Shown one piece after another: positions 49,099 to 61,327 of a stretch of 64,000 bases of DNA (positions are counted from its first letter, which is position 1; the number at the start of each line of letters is the position of its first letter). Made by a program: the position numbers and the translations under genes. The stretch is taken from NCBI RefSeq assembly GCF_008831285.2, contig NC_045149.1:16547035-16611034 (forward strand). Direction: 5' to 3'. The stretch is from Nymphaea colorata. Lineage: Eukaryota; Streptophyta; Magnoliopsida; Nymphaeales; Nymphaeaceae. The notes beneath the pieces are model-generated. The model was not told the origin of the DNA and did not search any database. It was given only the letters and a program-made list of their open reading frames with translations.

Positions 49099-52000
49099 TT
49101 ATTTATTTATTTATTTATTTAGTTATATATATTTATATATATATTTGAGTAATTCAAAATTTTCAATGTAATGCTACTCTAGGAAGTCGTTTAGAATTGC
49201 TTTGATTCCACCTAATTTTATCATCGTTTATAACCAATGCAATTATTTCTCTTGATTTAAAATATTTTCTATGCCCTTCACTGTTTATGTGTTAACCTTC
49301 TGCTTTATATCTACACATTACTACCCACTCTACAAGTAGGTTCAAACAACTGACTTGGACTTCTATCACAATGATACCGTCCAATCTGCCCACAAAATTT
49401 TCCAGTCTGATTGAGCAAAGAAGACACATCTGAATATGCATTTTTTCATGTAAGTTGGACCTTCTTCCTCCAGTCTTGATCCAAGTGACAACTGGTTGTT
49501 TCTATTCCTTTGGTCAACCAAGAACTCTCACAGTGATTCATTCTCTGCAGACCATTAGTCTTCGTTTTGACCGCTATTGAACAACAGAGTTGTAAGTGAA
49601 AAACGAGTTGTGTGGCCCAAGCTGGTCATTCCTAGGCAACCTGCCATTTGGAAATGCCAAAGACCATCACCAAGCGCACCTAAGCCAAGGAGCCATTCAA
49701 TAGTCTAGCGTTTTCCTTCTTAACAACCTAGATACATTTTTTTTTCTTGTTCTTTTGCTGTCTGAGGCAGCTTCTTTTCTTTCTTCTTCTTCTTCTTCTT
49801 CTTCTTCTTCAATTATCTGAATTCTGAAGTAGTTTTTCCTTCCTTTTTCCCTATTTTTATGCATATTTTATTTTCCTCATTCTTTTTATGTTGCACGCGT
49901 TTGTGTACTTATAGTTACATAGCTCACACACACTCACACACACACACACACATATATATATAATACTAGGGATATGTTGATGAACCATGTTTCCAAACAG
50001 AATAGCAATATTATATTTGAGTTTAAGCGTCTAAATGTTACAAATTAGAATTGGAGATACAGAAGTTGGTATTTTGCAATTTGGATATTTAGAAGATTTT
50101 GCACGTCATAGAATATTGCAAAGCAACGATGTCAAATGGTAAACTTTCTCTGTTTATATTATATAACTGTCAAACATTAGTTATTCAGCTTATCATTAAC
50201 TTTAATTATTCACTTGGATTTTATTGCTTTACTTCTTTTCCTTTTGGGACCACTTAATCTGCCTGGTTCCTGCTCTAGGCTCAACTCACCGTTGAGGCTG
50301 TTAGTGAGGAACTTAAACTTTGCCACACAGTAATACTGACCTGCCCATTACAAATTATTTTTTAGCAAATCATGCCATCAAATATTCTTAACAAAACATT
50401 AACATTACCGGGAACTCAAATTTCTTGCTTGTCCTCTGCAGTATCTCTATAGCATCAGTGTATGACAACTGCACAAAATCCTTTTCAACCACATTCTGCA
50501 AAGATAGGCATAAAAAACTGAACTAGTGGACAGATCTCAAAATAATGCACATCAAATGACAATAGCAGACAATACCACAGCCTAGGTCCAATATAACAAA
50601 GCTGCTAGCGACTTGGTTCAGTTCACGTGATAATTAGTGTGACCAACGGGTAAAAATAAAGAAAAGAAATACATATACTTTATCATGTATTTGTCTGAAC
50701 CAAGTGAAGCATTCTTGGCATACAAAAAAGCATAGATAAGTTTGAAAGGCATAGAAAAAATATATTCATGTGGCAAAACAGATTACACAATATAAAGATA
50801 TGCAAGCAGATTAGATAGTCAAAATGACATACAAAATATTTCAGTTCCATCCTGATAGTAAGAATGACATGGATACCAAACATATAGAGGCCTGTGACTT
50901 GGTCCAGTTTGCATGATAATTAGCACGGCCAGCCAGTGAAAAATAAAGAAAAGAAACACATCTAATTAGTTACCAATTTTGTCTCTCCCAAGGGAAGCAT
51001 TCTTGGCAACGAGCTGCTTATCTTTCTTCTCTGCCCATATCAGCTTGACAGGCATGCAATGCAAGACATATATGCATGTGGATAACATATCATACCATAT
51101 GAAGATATGCAATTAGTAAGCATGACATGGGAGCAAAGTATTTCAGTTCCATCCTTAATTATCACTTTTCTTGAGAAAGAGACAGAGAGAGAGAAGTTGA
51201 AATCAACAGGACTGATTGTTGCATTCTTCTCTTTGTTGCTTTTTTTTCTCTTTCCTCCTAAGACCCACATTTTGTGCTTGCAATGAGTTGGCTAAAACTT
51301 GGATTGTGTTAAAAAACCTGAAGCGAAACTCTGCTCCCTCTATTGATTTGCTAACTCAGAAGTCAGTGCTGCACAACTATCATATCTATGCATTATTCTT
51401 CTACTGTACCATGTGATTTAAATTTCACAAGAAAACAACATACACTCAATCTGGAGATGATTCCTTTCTCAAACCAGGTATTGAAGAAATCCATGTCCTC
51501 TTTACAATTCTCAAGAATGTACTTCACCTGAAAAACAAAGGCAGTGTTCGTTATTTCATACTGTACAAGAGAAAAGATGTGTTGCTGTTGCAATATGTGG
51601 GTGATGAAAACCTACTACATACTGGAGATAGGAAGTAGCGCATGCCATATCATCATTCAGGTCCGCAAAAGCAAGTTCTGGTTCAATCATCTTACACATG
51701 AAAACAAGAGGATCATTTCCTGAAATCTGCTAATATTGAAAGAAAGGATAGGAGATAATGAATAATCAAATCAATTAAAGAAGAAGCAACAATACCCAGA
51801 ACTCGGCCAAATGCCTTGAAGTATTTGAGTTTTCCGCCCTAAATGTTGGGCCAAAAGTATACACCTGGAGATTAACTCAAGTCAATAGCAACCCACTTTT
51901 TAAGGTATTAGCTAATAAAATGCACATCAGGTCAGGATATCATACATCAGATAAAGCGCACGCATAAGTTTCTGCATTGAGCTGGCCTGATACTGTGAGG

Positions 52001-55000
52001 AATGCTGGCTTCCCGAAAAAATCCTGGGGAAGGATGCAGATGAAGTTTGAGTTATATGCATCCATGCTGTACCCTGCTCTAGAAAATTTTAAATGGCAGG
52101 AAGATTTAACCACAGAAATCAACTTTCCATTTTCACATTCTTAAATCTACAAGTTAAAAAACTTCTGCATTTCCCCATAATGCTCATTTCCATTCTATGG
52201 TGTCAAATTGTCAATACCATTATCGATATATATGTGAAAAAAACAAGTACCTTCCTCAGCTGTGGTCATCCTCCAAATTTAAACATTTAGGCTTCCCTCA
52301 GTGGGAAAAGGCACAGTGTACTAATCCCTATTGTTTAGAGTAACACCTTCCCACATAGTTCCAAGTAAAAGAGAGGGTTATCTTACCACCGCATGAGAGC
52401 CAAAGCTCCCCTCCTTCCCCTTGAACCCAAGATCCAAAGTTGCCACAGTACAAGGCAGTAAGATCACCTAGGCCCACCCACTCCCAGAGTGGTATAGCGC
52501 AAACACGTGGGCTTGGGTGCATGTTGAATGCACATCTCCAGTTCGAAACGCAGCTATGTTCCTTGTACTGTAAGGGGGGTGGGTCCTACACCTTCCCACA
52601 TAGTTAAACAGCTAGAGTTGTGAACAATCTATGTTACCATGCAACAAACCAATAAATCACTAGCTAGATACTATTGGTTAGGATGTCAATTCGGCTACAT
52701 AAACATAATCAAATCAATCACACGACTTACTAGATTAGTAACAGGTCCATGTCTCCCCTAAGCAAGAACATTAGCTTTCAGAACAAAGTAAGCATAAGGT
52801 TGCCAATCAAAAACTTCCTGTGAAAGAGGTTTCATTTCATGTATTTAGATAGAATGTTTCCACAAATAAATCAGCAGCATTACACTCCATAATCTGAAAA
52901 ACTGATCAAGTTTCAGATGGTTGGTTAAATCCATAACTCAACAAATTACATTATAGAAGGTATTGCAAGTGGTTTCAAATTATTGACTTATTTGCCATGG
53001 TAATTAATAAAAATATCCCAGCATGGACCTCAAAGCGGATACCTCATTAGAAGTTTTTTTGGCCTGAAGATTGTACAGATGTTTCCAGATTTAACCTTTT
53101 TTTGGGGGGTAGGGTAATTCCTATATTTATCTTATCAAGAAGATTGCCAAGGAAGTGTGTGCAACGTAAGCTACAAGCATCTTTAGCAGCTTAGCTTAAT
53201 GCTTCTGACAGGTTAGCATTTTTCACCTGCAAATAAATCACAAGAAAACTCCTAGCAATATAAATCTACAAGTACAGGTACCTGTGACCAATCAACAAGG
53301 CCATCTTTAGTTGTTGGAATATCAATGATGGATGACTTTGAACCTTCACTCGAGCTAGGAATCTGAAATTCCAAAGAACAACAATTCAAGCAAACAGCTA
53401 CTGCTAAACTTGGCAGTAAAAAATCAGTAACCAACAATCTTCAGGATTGCAAACTCAGCCAGGAATTTTAAATATTCTATCTAGAAAAGACAGAATACAC
53501 AGCATCAAAATATACAAAGACATACCAAGGTTGTTACAGTGAATTGTTCTCCAGCCCCTTCACAATCTGAAGCAGTGATTATTGGGCTGGCAACCCAGAC
53601 AAAGCCATTTTCTTGGAAAAATTTATGAGTTGCATATGCTAAAGCATTTCTCACTCTCATAACCTGCAATCACCATCAAAGTCAGAGAATGCTGTATTTT
53701 AAAGATGAAAGTTTGAAATGTTTAAGGGAAAAAATTATAATTAAAAGTTCAAAATCTGCAAATAAAATGGGGAATAGAACATCAGAGAAAAATATACTTT
53801 ATAAATTCCCAATACTGACCATGACTTTAGCACTGTCCAAAGAAAAATGTCCAGGATTAAATTTTGCAACGTTTCTAACAAGACAAGACTGGAATCCTTG
53901 CTTCTCGTAATATGCAAATAAATCGCAACTAAATTTTCATAGGCATTTACACAATTATACTTATATGAAGAAAAGCTTCAGAAGAAGTCAAAACAGTTCT
54001 AAGTGACCATCAGTTTTGACTCCAGGCCTATGAACCCCATTTCAGATACTTGAGAATCAAGAAGATCATTGCCACAAATTTTGGTTCTTCAAAAAATATC
54101 GGCAAGGTTTTCTCAGGTATTTTTTCATGAAGTTGTTTCTCTCAGGAAAATTTCTGGAAAAATCTTGACAAATTAAAAAAAAATCCTAAATTAGAAAAAA
54201 AAATAAAATATATGAGAAACTAATAAGAAGGTGTTAAATTGAGAGAAAATTGCAAGAAAACCGTGAGATTTTCATTTTTGCCAAGATTTTCAAAATCTCA
54301 TGAGATTTTCTAATATTTTGCTTTTCCTTGTTTTTCTTGTAAATATCGCAAGTTTTTTTCAAAAATCTCGCGATATCTGTGACAATGGTCACTTATAAGA
54401 TCAATCTCAAGACAAAATGTGAAGAGGAACAATAACATCTGCTACAAACTAGGCCAGAAAACTGGGGTTTCATTTATTTGCAATTAGATACATTAATTTC
54501 GCTTAATGAACATGATGCAAAACATAGTCACAAATAATGTTTCGGAGTTTTAAACGGCGAGGTTTTTCTTGGGTATAATACAACGAGCTTGAAAAAAAGG
54601 AAAAAATGCGAGAAAAATATGGTAAATTTTTAAAAATTTTAAAAAACTGAAAATGGGAGAAAAATAAAATAAGTGAGAAACTAATCATACAAACATCAAA
54701 AGATAAGTAGATTTGCAACAAATAAAAAATAGAAAATGAAAAAAAACTGTTTGGCATTATAAAAATGAAAAAAATGCGTTAAACGTTTTTAACTTTTTTT
54801 TCTTCAAAAAAACGACTTTTTTTTTTAAGTTTTAAACGACAATTTAATTTATTGCATTTTTTTCGCGTTTTGTGTGACACTGATGCAAACGTACTATAAG
54901 TCTATATCCCACGGTTGGAAATTGGGGGCAGCCAATAAGTCATGAGGGGAAGACCTCAACTTCTGGAGCTGGAAATAGTATCTGTAAAAGAAGGAAAATA

Positions 55001-57613
55001 TGTACTTTTCAACTTCTGAAATGTTTTGCCAATGTTTTACTCCAAAACAACCAGTCTCCACTAACCTCTAACCAAGTCCTCAATGCCTAACTTAAATATC
55101 AGCTTCAAACAGGAAACTTGTTCAAGAAAGGAGGATTTTATCAACAGGGTCCACATTCTACAGTTATCAGTATTGAGAATCTCATGTGGTACCCATAATT
55201 TTAACAGGGCTAGCATGCTAAGCTGCATATGGATTAGGGAAGAGATAAAAAGATCAGAAGTTTATCTGTTGCAACCACATTCAACAAGATAAACCACCGA
55301 AGTTATGCTATTAACATCTGTATCTTGACAAGGAAACAAGGTCGCTTCCTTCACCTATAGTAGAAAATAGGAACTGACCTTGTTCACAAGCTTACAGATC
55401 ATGCTGTTACAGTCCACATATAAATTATGATTCGTGTGTTAAAAGAAACTGGAGGTCAAAGGCCTGCAGGAACCCAATATTTGAAAGAAAATCACCTCCA
55501 AAGTCCAACCATTATCATGTCCTTGAGGCAAAGAAAAATGAAGAAAATGCTTACACTTGCCAATCAGCCATTCAAAAACTGACTTCTCCAAAAGGAAAAA
55601 AAATGATAGTTAAATTCCAACATATGCAAGATAAAATGAAGTTTACGAACATACTGCACCAAATGTGTTTGTCCGAGGACGGAGGTGGGCAATAGTTCTC
55701 AGATATTCTCTACTTGCCTTCTTCTTTTGAATAGGAAAGGATGGATCACTTTGACCAACCTGAACGCGACAGACAGACATTAGATTCATAGCATATACAC
55801 TTTAAGTTTAAGCCTGTGCCACCACAGCAGTAAAAGGTATCCTCGGTTATTATTCATGAATTCAATCCACAAAGCAATATGGAATCATAGTAATTCAATC
55901 ACTCAGATTCCTTACTGTGTCAAGCTTCTCAACCTTTAGCTCCACCTTCTGCTTTGATCCTTGACTTTCTACCAAAACACCCTCAACCCAAACAGACGCA
56001 CCAGTTGTGACAAAGCCAGATATTGTCTGACATAGTGACATGTAACAAGACTTCAGCTCCCGGAATTCCTTTGAAATAATGACAAAGTATTGGATTATAT
56101 AGTACCTGATCATAGCCTTGAACGTCAGAGTTGATCACGCATTGCATGTTAGAGAGACAAGAGCCATCATTGACCTATAAAACAAAAACCCAGTAACAAT
56201 TTAGTAAACTATAGAACATTAAAATATGGCACCATAAAGGAAGGAACAGCATGTGCATGCGGATGCGAAGATTTGATGTCAGCAAGTTTAAAATGGCATA
56301 GGTGTGATGGAGTAGGTTTAGGCCTTTAGGGTGCAATGACAGCTCAAAGCACGGAATACATGCAGATGGGCCCCAATCTTAAGTGTCTTCCTGGTCAGAC
56401 TCCACAGTGAGAAGTGAGGTCTCCTGTCCAGGCAGCCAAACCTCTATTAGACCAAATCCAAACCTAATATAACGTCAGCACCGGTCATACTCAATAGTGA
56501 GAAGTCAGGTCTCCTCTCCAGTCAGCCAAGCTCCAATCAACCAAATGCAGACCCAACATAAAGCCTGCCAAGACGCACGCAGCTTACAGCTCGAGATTGA
56601 GCGACGGAGAATTTAGAAGCAAGTTGATGTTATCAATGCTCCAAACAAGTTCGATTGCATCTGGCTTTCCGCTTATTTGAACATCTGCCCTGTCGATGGC
56701 TATATCCAGTACCGCAGAAACGGTGGATTTGCTCTTGAGCGGTTCAGAATCAAAAGGCATCCATACTCTGAACGCTCAAGTCTTAAATTACAGAGTGCAC
56801 GTGGCAATGTTGCATAGCAAAACATACGTCGAGCTAGAAAATTTTAATCTAATATAGGGTACAAATTTATGATAAGGTCGAAATGACCCCAAAAATTACC
56901 CATGGCAAGACACCAACGGTGAACAAAACGAACAAAGAGATGAGTCGTCTTCTCCCATGAGGTTGATTGCAGAGACTACTTGCTTCACAAGAAAAGGCAA
57001 GTTAGAATGTCGCATTCTGTTCCATGACGAAATACTACGAAATTTCCAATTCTTACAGTTCTTTTAGGCTTCGTAGTTACCCGTGCGCATCCCAATTATG
57101 CAATAAACGAAACAACCAATCGAAGTTTCGAAAGGGAAGAGACTTAAGCAATCGATTGTGCATCACCTCAATGAAAGTGACGGTACTCTGCACCCGGCAC
57201 GTCCGAACCCATCCTCGAACGGAAAGCCGCTGTCCCACCCGATCCAATCCTTCATCCGGCCCGCCCTTCACATCGACGATCCGGAGGCGCTTCCGGAACG
57301 CCCTGACCCGCTCCCCCGCGCCAATTTCCCGCTGCGGATCGCTCGTCACCGCCGCCTCCTCCGTGGAGACGCTGGTGCAGAAACACCGCCGCGTCTCCGG
57401 AGCAATCCGCGCCCTAAGAACGAAACGACCAAGAAGAGTCGCAGGAGACGAGGACGGTGCAGGGAGGAAGATCGTGCTCTGATGTCGAAGAAAGGGGTTG
57501 AGGAGCCCGGGGGACCGCAGGAGGTAGCGGAGGGCGGTAGCGGACTGGGAGGAGAAGCAGACGGAGTAGAAGGAAGCGGCGGAAGGAAGCGTTAGGGCCA
57601 TCGTCGTCGTCAT
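46100..57613 (-). CDS. SYNO: Asparagine-tRNA ligase, chloroplastic/mitochondrial
   Basis: Class II aminoacyl-tRNA synthetase charging tRNA-Asn in plastids and mitochondria (Arabidopsis NS1/OVA8). Fifteen exons: 57613-57167, 56174-56106, 56026-55916, 55759-55655, 53663-53526, 53362-53282, 52023-51946, 51864-51796, 51690-51616, 51527-51444, 50495-50409, 48516-48421, 48330-48256, 47135-47009, 46215-46100. All phases join, giving 585 aa (Arabidopsis about 567). Residues 1 to about 100 form a Ser/Arg-rich transit peptide. The OB-fold begins near [14 protein letters not shown]. Class II motif 2 is [16 protein letters not shown] (351-366) and motif 3 [12 protein letters not shown] (552-563). [14 protein letters not shown] and [13 protein letters not shown] are typical AsnRS segments. 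In-frame ATGs at 57673, 57613 and 57601 are all possible starts; I chose 57613. Exon 9 is ended at TATGTA|GTAGGT to keep the LQYVV residues of relatives; a donor three bases earlier would drop one Val. Confidence 0.95.
48649..49036 (+). mobile_element. MITE copy 1 lying between simple repeats (tRNA-ligase intron 11)
   Basis: The inverted ends at 48654-48691 and 48997-49034 match at about 31 of 38 bases (shared core AGACCACTTG). The left side abuts a TA run (48631-48648) and the right side a CT run leading into a TA run (49036-49094). The interior is AT-rich and non-coding. A related copy lies at 58552-58912 in the same orientation; a 28-base stretch is identical between them (48913-48940 and 58789-58816). 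Confidence 0.65.
49036..49140. repeat. Compound (CT)n(TA)n(TTTA)n simple repeat
   Basis: About 15 CT units, then about 14 TA units, then TTTA-type tetranucleotides to about 49120 and further TA. It borders the MITE-like element at 48649-49036. Confidence 0.95.
49781..49810. repeat. (CTT)n microsatellite
   Basis: About ten TTC/CTT triplets inside the intron between tRNA-ligase exons 11 and 12. Confidence 0.9.
52361..52587 (+). mobile_element. SINE-like insertion with 18-bp direct repeat flanks
   Basis: An 18-base sequence, ACACCTTCCCACATAGTT, occurs immediately before (52343-52360) and after (52588-52605) this 227-bp block, as a target-site duplication would. Inside, a box A-like TATAGCGCAA at 52493 and a box B-like AGTTCGAAACGC at 52540 sit at near-tRNA spacing. 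CAGTACAAGG (52447-52456) is inverted at 52561-52570, giving a partial fold-back. It lies in the intron between tRNA-ligase exons 6 and 7 and disturbs no splice site. Confidence 0.6.
53664..55654. other. tRNA-ligase intron 4 (2 kb), with two AT-rich fold-back candidates
   Basis: Two AT-rich blocks look like degraded MITEs. The first, about 54065-54395, begins CATTGCCACAAATTT and ends GTGACAATGGTCAC, roughly inverted. The second, about 54512-54888, begins GATGCAAAACATAGTCACAA and ends TGTGTGACACTGATGCAA, also roughly inverted. Interiors are rich in A/T runs and have no coding potential. Arms are too diverged to fix boundaries. Confidence 0.35.
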
Positions 57614-57892
57614 TCTCCCTTCTCCCGCCCTCGCTCCTTTTCCCGCCCGGATGGGAGAAGGGAAAGCATACACTGGGAGGTGTGGACGATCTTGGGGTGC
57701 TTATCCCTCGCCATGTACTCGTACATTACATGCTATGGGTACGCTTCCGCCACGTCTCGGAGTCTGCCCCTCACTCATTTACTTGGGTTCGCATTTTAGA
57801 TCTTACCTCTCATCTCCTGAGAAATCTTAATTAGATCCGAGATTTATATGAGCACTAAGGAATTTCAAGGGTAGGCATCCGGCCGGCGCGGC

Positions 57893-58072
57893 TCGGTAAG
57901 AACCGGTTCAGGTCAGCCCGACCTCTGAAATTCGGGCTCATGGAAAACTTTTCATGTAATGCACCAATATACTACATTACACTGGGAGGTATGAATCGGT
58001 AAGAACCGGTTCAGGTCAGCTACTCATTTAATCTTACTAAGTTTGAACGATCATGGAAAACTTTTCATGTAA
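57893..58072. repeat. Imperfect tandem duplication upstream of the tRNA ligase
   Basis: A 25-base sequence containing GTAAGAACCGGTTCAGGTC is present at 57893-57917 and 57996-58020. A 22-base sequence containing TGGAAAACTTTTCATG is present at 57938-57959 and 58051-58072. The order is kept, with offsets of 103 and 113 bases, so this is a duplicated segment of roughly 100 bp with internal change. Confidence 0.8.
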
Positions 58073-58551
58073 CTATCAATATACTTTCATCAACACCTTC
58101 AACAGCAACCACCAAACAGGTTGGAAACTTAAGTTCCTTCCAGGATCTAAACAACATCATCAACCTGCAACAGCAATGAGGTGCTGAGCTCATGGCCATA
58201 CCCAACAAACAACTCTTTTGTCGAAATGGAAGCCGAACGTTTTGGACTTTACGCAGGAAGAATTGGATTTGTTGAGCATGTTCCTTAATCTTACAAGACA
58301 GAAATTGATCGAGCGGATGTAGTTCAATTTCAGGTTGCAGATGCATTGAATCTTCAGTAGGGTTGTTGCCACTTCTTTGGACATACAAGATCCAATTCAG
58401 AACGTACATTACATAGCTCCAACTCTGACCCGAAGTATAATGTACTTGCCTGTCCTCAATCGAACCGTTTGCAATTCCTGGGTTTGATCCCAAGGACCTG
58501 GACCACTTTCACATTCCTAGCTAGCTACCTTGTTTGAGATATATATAGATA

Positions 58552-58912
58552 TCATACCATACAGCAAGAGACAAAAATTAGACCGCTTAATTTTGAAAAT
58601 GTGAACCTCTTAATGCGTTCATAACAAGAAGTCAATGTAGATTGTGTATTAATTCAAGCCTTTTTTGTAAGAAAAAAAATTGTTGTTTCTACTCTCAAAA
58701 TCGGATGTTATAAGAGCCATTAATCATTTTTTATTATTAAAAGAAAACATGATCAAGGTTAAAAAAATGAAGGACGCAACCCATGTTCCTCATCAAATCA
58801 CTCTTAAGATCATATCCATAAGGTTAGACTGTAAAAGTACTTTAACAATGATTTTTAATGTCAGATTTTTGTCTCTTTAACTTAGTGGTCCACTATTAAC
58901 CAACTTTTCTAC
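58552..58912 (+). mobile_element. MITE copy 2 lying between TA tracts
   Basis: Related to the element at 48649-49036 along most of its length and in the same orientation. The inner part of its inverted ends is clear (AGAGACAAAAATTAGAC near 58568 against the inverted AGAGACAAAAATCTGAC near 58865); the outer left end is eroded. TA tracts lie at about 58539-58552 and 58913-58934. Confidence 0.55.
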
Positions 58913-59425
58913 ATATATATATATATATATATACACAGACCACATGGATTTCTCTGTTCATCTGGATGAACCCGGCCTCTCTCACAGACAGTTTGATGAA
59001 TTACATTGAGCTGCATGCATGAGAGGCCGGATAGTCAGATGGGTGGAGGAATCCAATTCCTATACAAGTTGGGGTCTTTAGATTCACCATTTTAGTGTGT
59101 GTGTGGGTGCGCGCAACCTAACATGGCGAATGCATGTAAAGATCCTCTTTTGTTTTGGTTATCAAGTGTGGCTTGGCTTGTTTAAGATGGGTAGCAGGCA
59201 GTTGGGGGCGTCCTATAATGGGGAGCATGTGGATTTCCGTCCTGACCTAACCAGAAAAGAAGCGAGGGAAACCAGATGCCCGTGCCTTCCAACGGTCGGA
59301 AACTGTATTTCAAATTCTATTCTCTCGATTACAATATAGTAGATGCCATGCTTTCACATCCAACACAAACTGCTACTTGGTTAGCTAGCTACTTCTGTTT
59401 CTGCTCGTAGACGACCGTTGCAGCT

Positions 59426-59429
<4 letters not shown>

Positions 59430-59459
<30 letters not shown>
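59430..59459. repeat. (CT)n microsatellite
   Basis: About 15 CT units in the gap upstream of the pectinesterase. Confidence 0.9.
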
Positions 59460-59461
<2 letters not shown>

Positions 59462-60947
59462 GAGTGGTGAGTACCACCAAAAATCTATAACCATCACGGT
59501 AAATTTTTTCTCGGTTAAAAAGAAGTTACCATAGTAGCTCTAGGATGAAGCTCGACTATTAAAAAAAAAGGTAAAAAAAATAACTTCTGCGTTTTACATT
59601 TCTGAAATGCCCGCCTTTTTGGCTTCATATATAGACTTGGGCCGTAAGATGACATAAGTAAACGACAACAAAAAGAACAACAGAGTGGTAGTGATATTGA
59701 ATAAAGTTAAGAGACGGCGATCGATGATCATGTTAATTAAAATATACAGTGCTGAATGCAATGACAGCTTAGACTGTTAGAACGATTGATTATTTATTAT
59801 TATGCTGTTGAAAAACCAAGTCATACATGCTTGTGCTTGGCAACTGAAAGTTGACTACACTTTTGTATTAACGGGGGTGTTTGTTTATACTTTTTTATTC
59901 TTTTAAATAATGTATACTTCACCATAATTATTAGTTAATTGGTTTGTCATTTTGATCAGTTGGTAATGTTAACAGTATTTGATCGATGAGTTCCGAAGGT
60001 ATGGTAAGAAAAAGTTTTACTTACCAAGCTAAAGGGACGGAGGGTGTAGCTAGCCAGTCATGGAGAATAGGTGTAGATCCCAAGGGTTTCGTAGAGCCTT
60101 CTAAGAGGTCATCCATACTCTGCACTAAATTTTGTGTGTATGGTTCATGGCAAAAGTATCCTGTTCACAAAAAAGAAAATACAGCCTTTTTTTAGCCAGA
60201 CAAAATTGAAAAAAAAAAAAAATACTAAAATATCTCCCTTCTTTTACTGTGTAACATAAGTTGCGCATGCATTGTTATGCATGCAACTCATACTGCATGT
60301 AGGCAGGAAGCATTTGAGAAACTCGGATCAACGTAGCCTTGAGCTTTGACCTATACAAGGTCATTGGATCCTCGAACTTTGCCTGCAGGGGCAAACCCAG
60401 CTAGACCAGGATTTAGAGTCACTTGGCTGGTCTAGCTAGGTAAAGGCTCGGCAAGGCGAACCCAGCTGGACCAAAATTTACAGCACGAGTCGACTTGAAC
60501 CTAGGCCTGATAATTGTTTCTGTTCAACCGACCAAGGACCCATCCTTTAGTAGGTTAAATGGTCCTAAGTAGTACTCTAGGTAGAGTAAATATAGTTGTA
60601 GTGGAGCCATGCAAGATGAACCTGATTAGGGTTGCAAGTAAACTAGGTCAAAGCGAACCTCCTTCGAGATTTAGCCAGGTTAAACTAGTATGTCCAGAGT
60701 TTCTAACGGCATGGCTTGGTGTATGTATAGAAAGTAAAAGAAGATTTTTTTTGTTAAGCATTTTTTTCCCTTTAAAACAAGTTAAGAGTAGCATATAGTC
60801 TTGTGACGTGCAATGGATCCCATGCAGACTAAGAATGGAGTTAAGGATTTTTTTATTGAAGGAGCCGAATTATAGTTTTAAAATTTTAATAGGAGCTGAA
60901 ATAAAATTTCTCAAATTTTTTTTATACATGTTAAACTAAATTTTTTG

Positions 60948-60949
<2 letters not shown>

Positions 60950-60978
<29 letters not shown>
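60950..60978. repeat. (TA)n microsatellite upstream of the pectinesterase
   Basis: About 14 TA units some 180 bases upstream of the likely TATA box. Confidence 0.9.
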
Positions 60979-60982
<4 letters not shown>

Positions 60983-61157
60983 GAGTGGACGGGATACTCG
61001 TGTCGTTGTGAAGATGATGAGAGAGAAGACCACAATTTTATCCCTTGGATTACTAACCGTTAGAAGAGACAGGGATTCTCCGCCCCTCCCCTCCAATAAA
61101 AAACTATTAAAAGAGAATTCCTTGGATACCGTTCTCTATCCTCCCTCCCTGCCTGCA

Positions 61158-61163
61158 TATAAA
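61158..61163 (+). promoter_or_regulatory. Likely TATA box of the pectinesterase gene
   Basis: TATAAA in the context GCATATAAACG lies 170 bases upstream of the ATG. Transcription starting about 30 bases downstream would give a leader of roughly 135 bases with a CT tract at 61275-61293. The position fits, but the motif is short. Confidence 0.5.
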
Positions 61164-61327
61164 CGTGACCTTCGTGTTCCTCTTAAATCCGACCCTCTCC
61201 AGAGAATGTCATCGGCCGCCCAGCCAGCCACAACTGCAGCGCTCCGCCATTAAAATAACACCTCTCATTTCTTTCTTTCTCTCTCTCTCTCTCCCTCTTC
61301 TTTCTCTATTGTTGTGTTTCGGTAATC

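Larger units (their letters stand above)
57614..61157. other. Divergent gap between the tRNA ligase and the pectinesterase
   Basis: The two genes point away from each other, so this region carries both promoters. From left to right it holds the ligase leader, a duplicated segment at 57893-58072, a MITE copy at 58552-58912 with TA tracts on both sides, a CT run at 59430-59459, a doubled CAAACCCAGCT/CGAACCCAGCT segment near 60390-60485, and a TA run at 60950-60978. A 142-codon minus-strand frame (58065-58493) has no recognisable domain and is not called. Confidence 0.6.

Noticed and set aside
57024-57595. Two plus-strand frames of 145-152 codons
   Set aside because: They mirror the GC-rich first exon of the tRNA ligase, which is supported by homology and splicing.
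58065-58493. A 142-codon minus-strand open frame upstream of the tRNA ligase
   Set aside because: No domain is recognised, no splice partner is seen, and it overlaps a duplicated segment. At this length chance cannot be excluded, so it is not called as a gene.
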